The notes below the pieces were generated by a model. The model worked only from the letters and a program-made list of their open reading frames with translations, ran no database searches and was not told the DNA's origin. Positions 63,123-64,000 of a stretch of DNA of 64,000 bases are shown here, piece by piece. This stretch comes from an uncultured Ruminococcus sp. (GTDB taxonomy: Bacteria; Bacillota; Clostridia; Oscillospirales; Ruminococcaceae). The position numbers were made by a program, and so were the translations under genes. Every line of letters starts with the position of its first letter. Positions within the stretch are counted from its first letter, which is position 1. The DNA lies in contig CANQJV010000008.1 of NCBI GenBank assembly GCA_947624295.1, forward strand, positions 1 through 64,000. Reading direction: 5' to 3'.

Positions 63123-64000
63123 ATGAAAAAGAAAAAATTTAATCTTTCAGGCACATTCGCTGTTATTCTCGCTGTACTTATCCTTGCTGTATTCGTGCCC
63201 GTAAATATGATTTTCGGCTACTATGACAAAGTTTTCGATATGACACCTTCAGGAAAATATACGCTTAACCCGATAACTCAACAGCTTATTGAAGATACGT
63301 CCGACAAGCAGATTGATATATATTTCCTCTCCGCTCTGTCCGACCTGAAAGCTGTACCTCGCTATCTGCCGTTATACCACACTCTAACGGAACTCGAAAA
63401 CAGGGATAATATTACTCTCACCTGCTTTGACCCTAACGAAGATACTGAACTCGCTCAGTCCCTCAACCCTACAGGGCTTTTCGATGTCGGTCTTGCTGAT
63501 ATTTTCGTGAAATGCGATGATACTATCAAGCAAATCAAATTCAACCGCTGTTTCCAGCAGGATTCAAACGGTATACTTGAATACGCAGGCGAGGAACTTA
63601 TTGCAGGCGCAATCCAAATCTGCGCAAGCGGTAATCTGCCGACGGTCTACTTCCTTGAGGGGTACGGTCAGAAAACTCTCGATAATTCATATGCAAATTA
63701 CGGCGACGCTATAAAAGTAGACAACTATGATGTTAAATCGCTCAACTTATCCGAAACAGGCGAAATCCCCGAAAATACAGCTATTATATACCTCGTTGCG
63801 CCTGAAAACGATATTCCCGACAATGACCGTGATTTACTCAGCGAATATATCGATAACGGCGGTGCTATGTCTATGATTCTCCCTCCCTGCGAAACTCAGG
63901 GCAGATTCGAAAATATAGAGTACCTGCTTGCGAAATTCGAACTCGGTATGGATTATAACCTCGTCAGGGAAAAAAATACAGACTATATTATTAAAAGTGA
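63123..64000 (+). CDS. GldG-like ABC transporter auxiliary protein (cut by the window end)
   Basis: The frame from the ATG at 63123 is open to the edge, about 292 residues visible. A basic N-terminus precedes one membrane helix (about 10-32), then FDMTPSGKYTLNPITQQLIE, the common start of the GldG/ABC_transp_aux (PF09822-type) periplasmic-like domain. GQKTLDNSYANYG and SEYIDNGGAM follow. AGGGGG precedes the ATG by about 10 nt. The missing C-terminus would be expected to hold another membrane helix. Confidence 0.88.
   Translation, partial: MKKKKFNLSGTFAVILAVLILAVFVPVNMIFGYYDKVFDMTPSGKYTLNPITQQLIEDTSDKQIDIYFLSALSDLKAVPRYLPLYHTLTELENRDNITLTCFDPNEDTELAQSLNPTGLFDVGLADIFVKCDDTIKQIKFNRCFQQDSNGILEYAGEELIAGAIQICASGNLPTVYFLEGYGQKTLDNSYANYGDAIKVDNYDVKSLNLSETGEIPENTAIIYLVAPENDIPDNDRDLLSEYIDNGGAMSMILPPCETQGRFENIEYLLAKFELGMDYNLVREKNTDYIIKS

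Overview
The window reads as a low-GC Bacillota chromosome, most likely a cellulosome-building Ruminococcus of the R. flavefaciens / R. champanellensis type. The main evidence is a GH48 cellulase and a GH9 cellulase that both end in Ruminococcus-like dockerins, a second GH9 enzyme cut by the left edge, an IspH-ribosomal S1 fusion (common in Clostridia), RNase Y, CdaA/CdaR and a THF riboswitch. The species is an inference. There is no sign of phage, CRISPR or a transposase; the only mobile-looking DNA is a pair of short MITE-like elements.

Layout. 1-5230: two GH9 cellulase genes on the minus strand, the first cut by the window edge. 5304-6032: an orphan single-pass membrane protein. 6155-17389: ten tightly packed minus-strand genes (tepA, ftsK, ygiQ-type radical SAM, metallo-beta-lactamase, DUF3006, FAD oxidoreductase, CmpB-like membrane protein, cmk, plsC, ispH-rpsA), with a consensus promoter at the head and a strong terminator at the tail, so probably one housekeeping operon. 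17551-18489: a membrane-anchored unknown. 18695-22358: plus-strand DUF3343 plus cysteine desulfurase, then cdaA-cdaR (c-di-AMP synthesis). 22562-26780: two secreted non-catalytic dockerin proteins, one with three beta-rich modules and one with Ig-like BIG2 repeats. 26881-31803: glycogen phosphorylase, 4-alpha-glucanotransferase and a YwqG-like protein, which together would handle storage or cello/malto-dextrin glucan turnover. 31890-34069: small membrane protein, lipase-like hydrolase, zinc-ribbon protein.

34187-41737 is a minus-strand run centred on indolepyruvate:ferredoxin oxidoreductase (iorA, iorB) and a phenylacetate-CoA ligase, interleaved with a HAD phosphatase and three unknown genes; iorB carries an unexplained N-terminal extension. 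41899-43969 is a folate unit: promoter, THF riboswitch, ECF folate transporter S component, folC. 43935-47602 holds a DUF3877-like gene, a GH25 muramidase, a 35-residue membrane peptide, the two MITE-like elements and a CorC/HlyC protein. 47646-52466: O-antigen-ligase-like protein, a dockerin-bearing M6-like metalloprotease and RNase Y with a leader of about 240 nt. 52970-57866: small membrane protein, D-2-hydroxyacid dehydrogenase, proB, proA, and a coiled-coil membrane protein. 58013-58097: tRNA-Leu(GAG). 58236-60827: GH48 cellulase. 61360-64000: a Gld-type ABC exporter operon that runs off the right edge.

Together the dockerin proteins (GH48, GH9, triple-module protein, BIG2 protein, metalloprotease) represent enzymes and accessory proteins expected to attach to cellulosomal scaffoldins, but no cohesin or scaffoldin is encoded here. 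The dockerins fall into at least two visibly different groups: a C-terminal group with a GDANVDG loop, and N-terminal dockerins of other sequence. Promoters reported are TTGACA/TATAAT-like matches by eye with 16-17 bp spacers; terminators are hairpins with U-tracts by eye. All family assignments are from recognised motifs, not from database searches.
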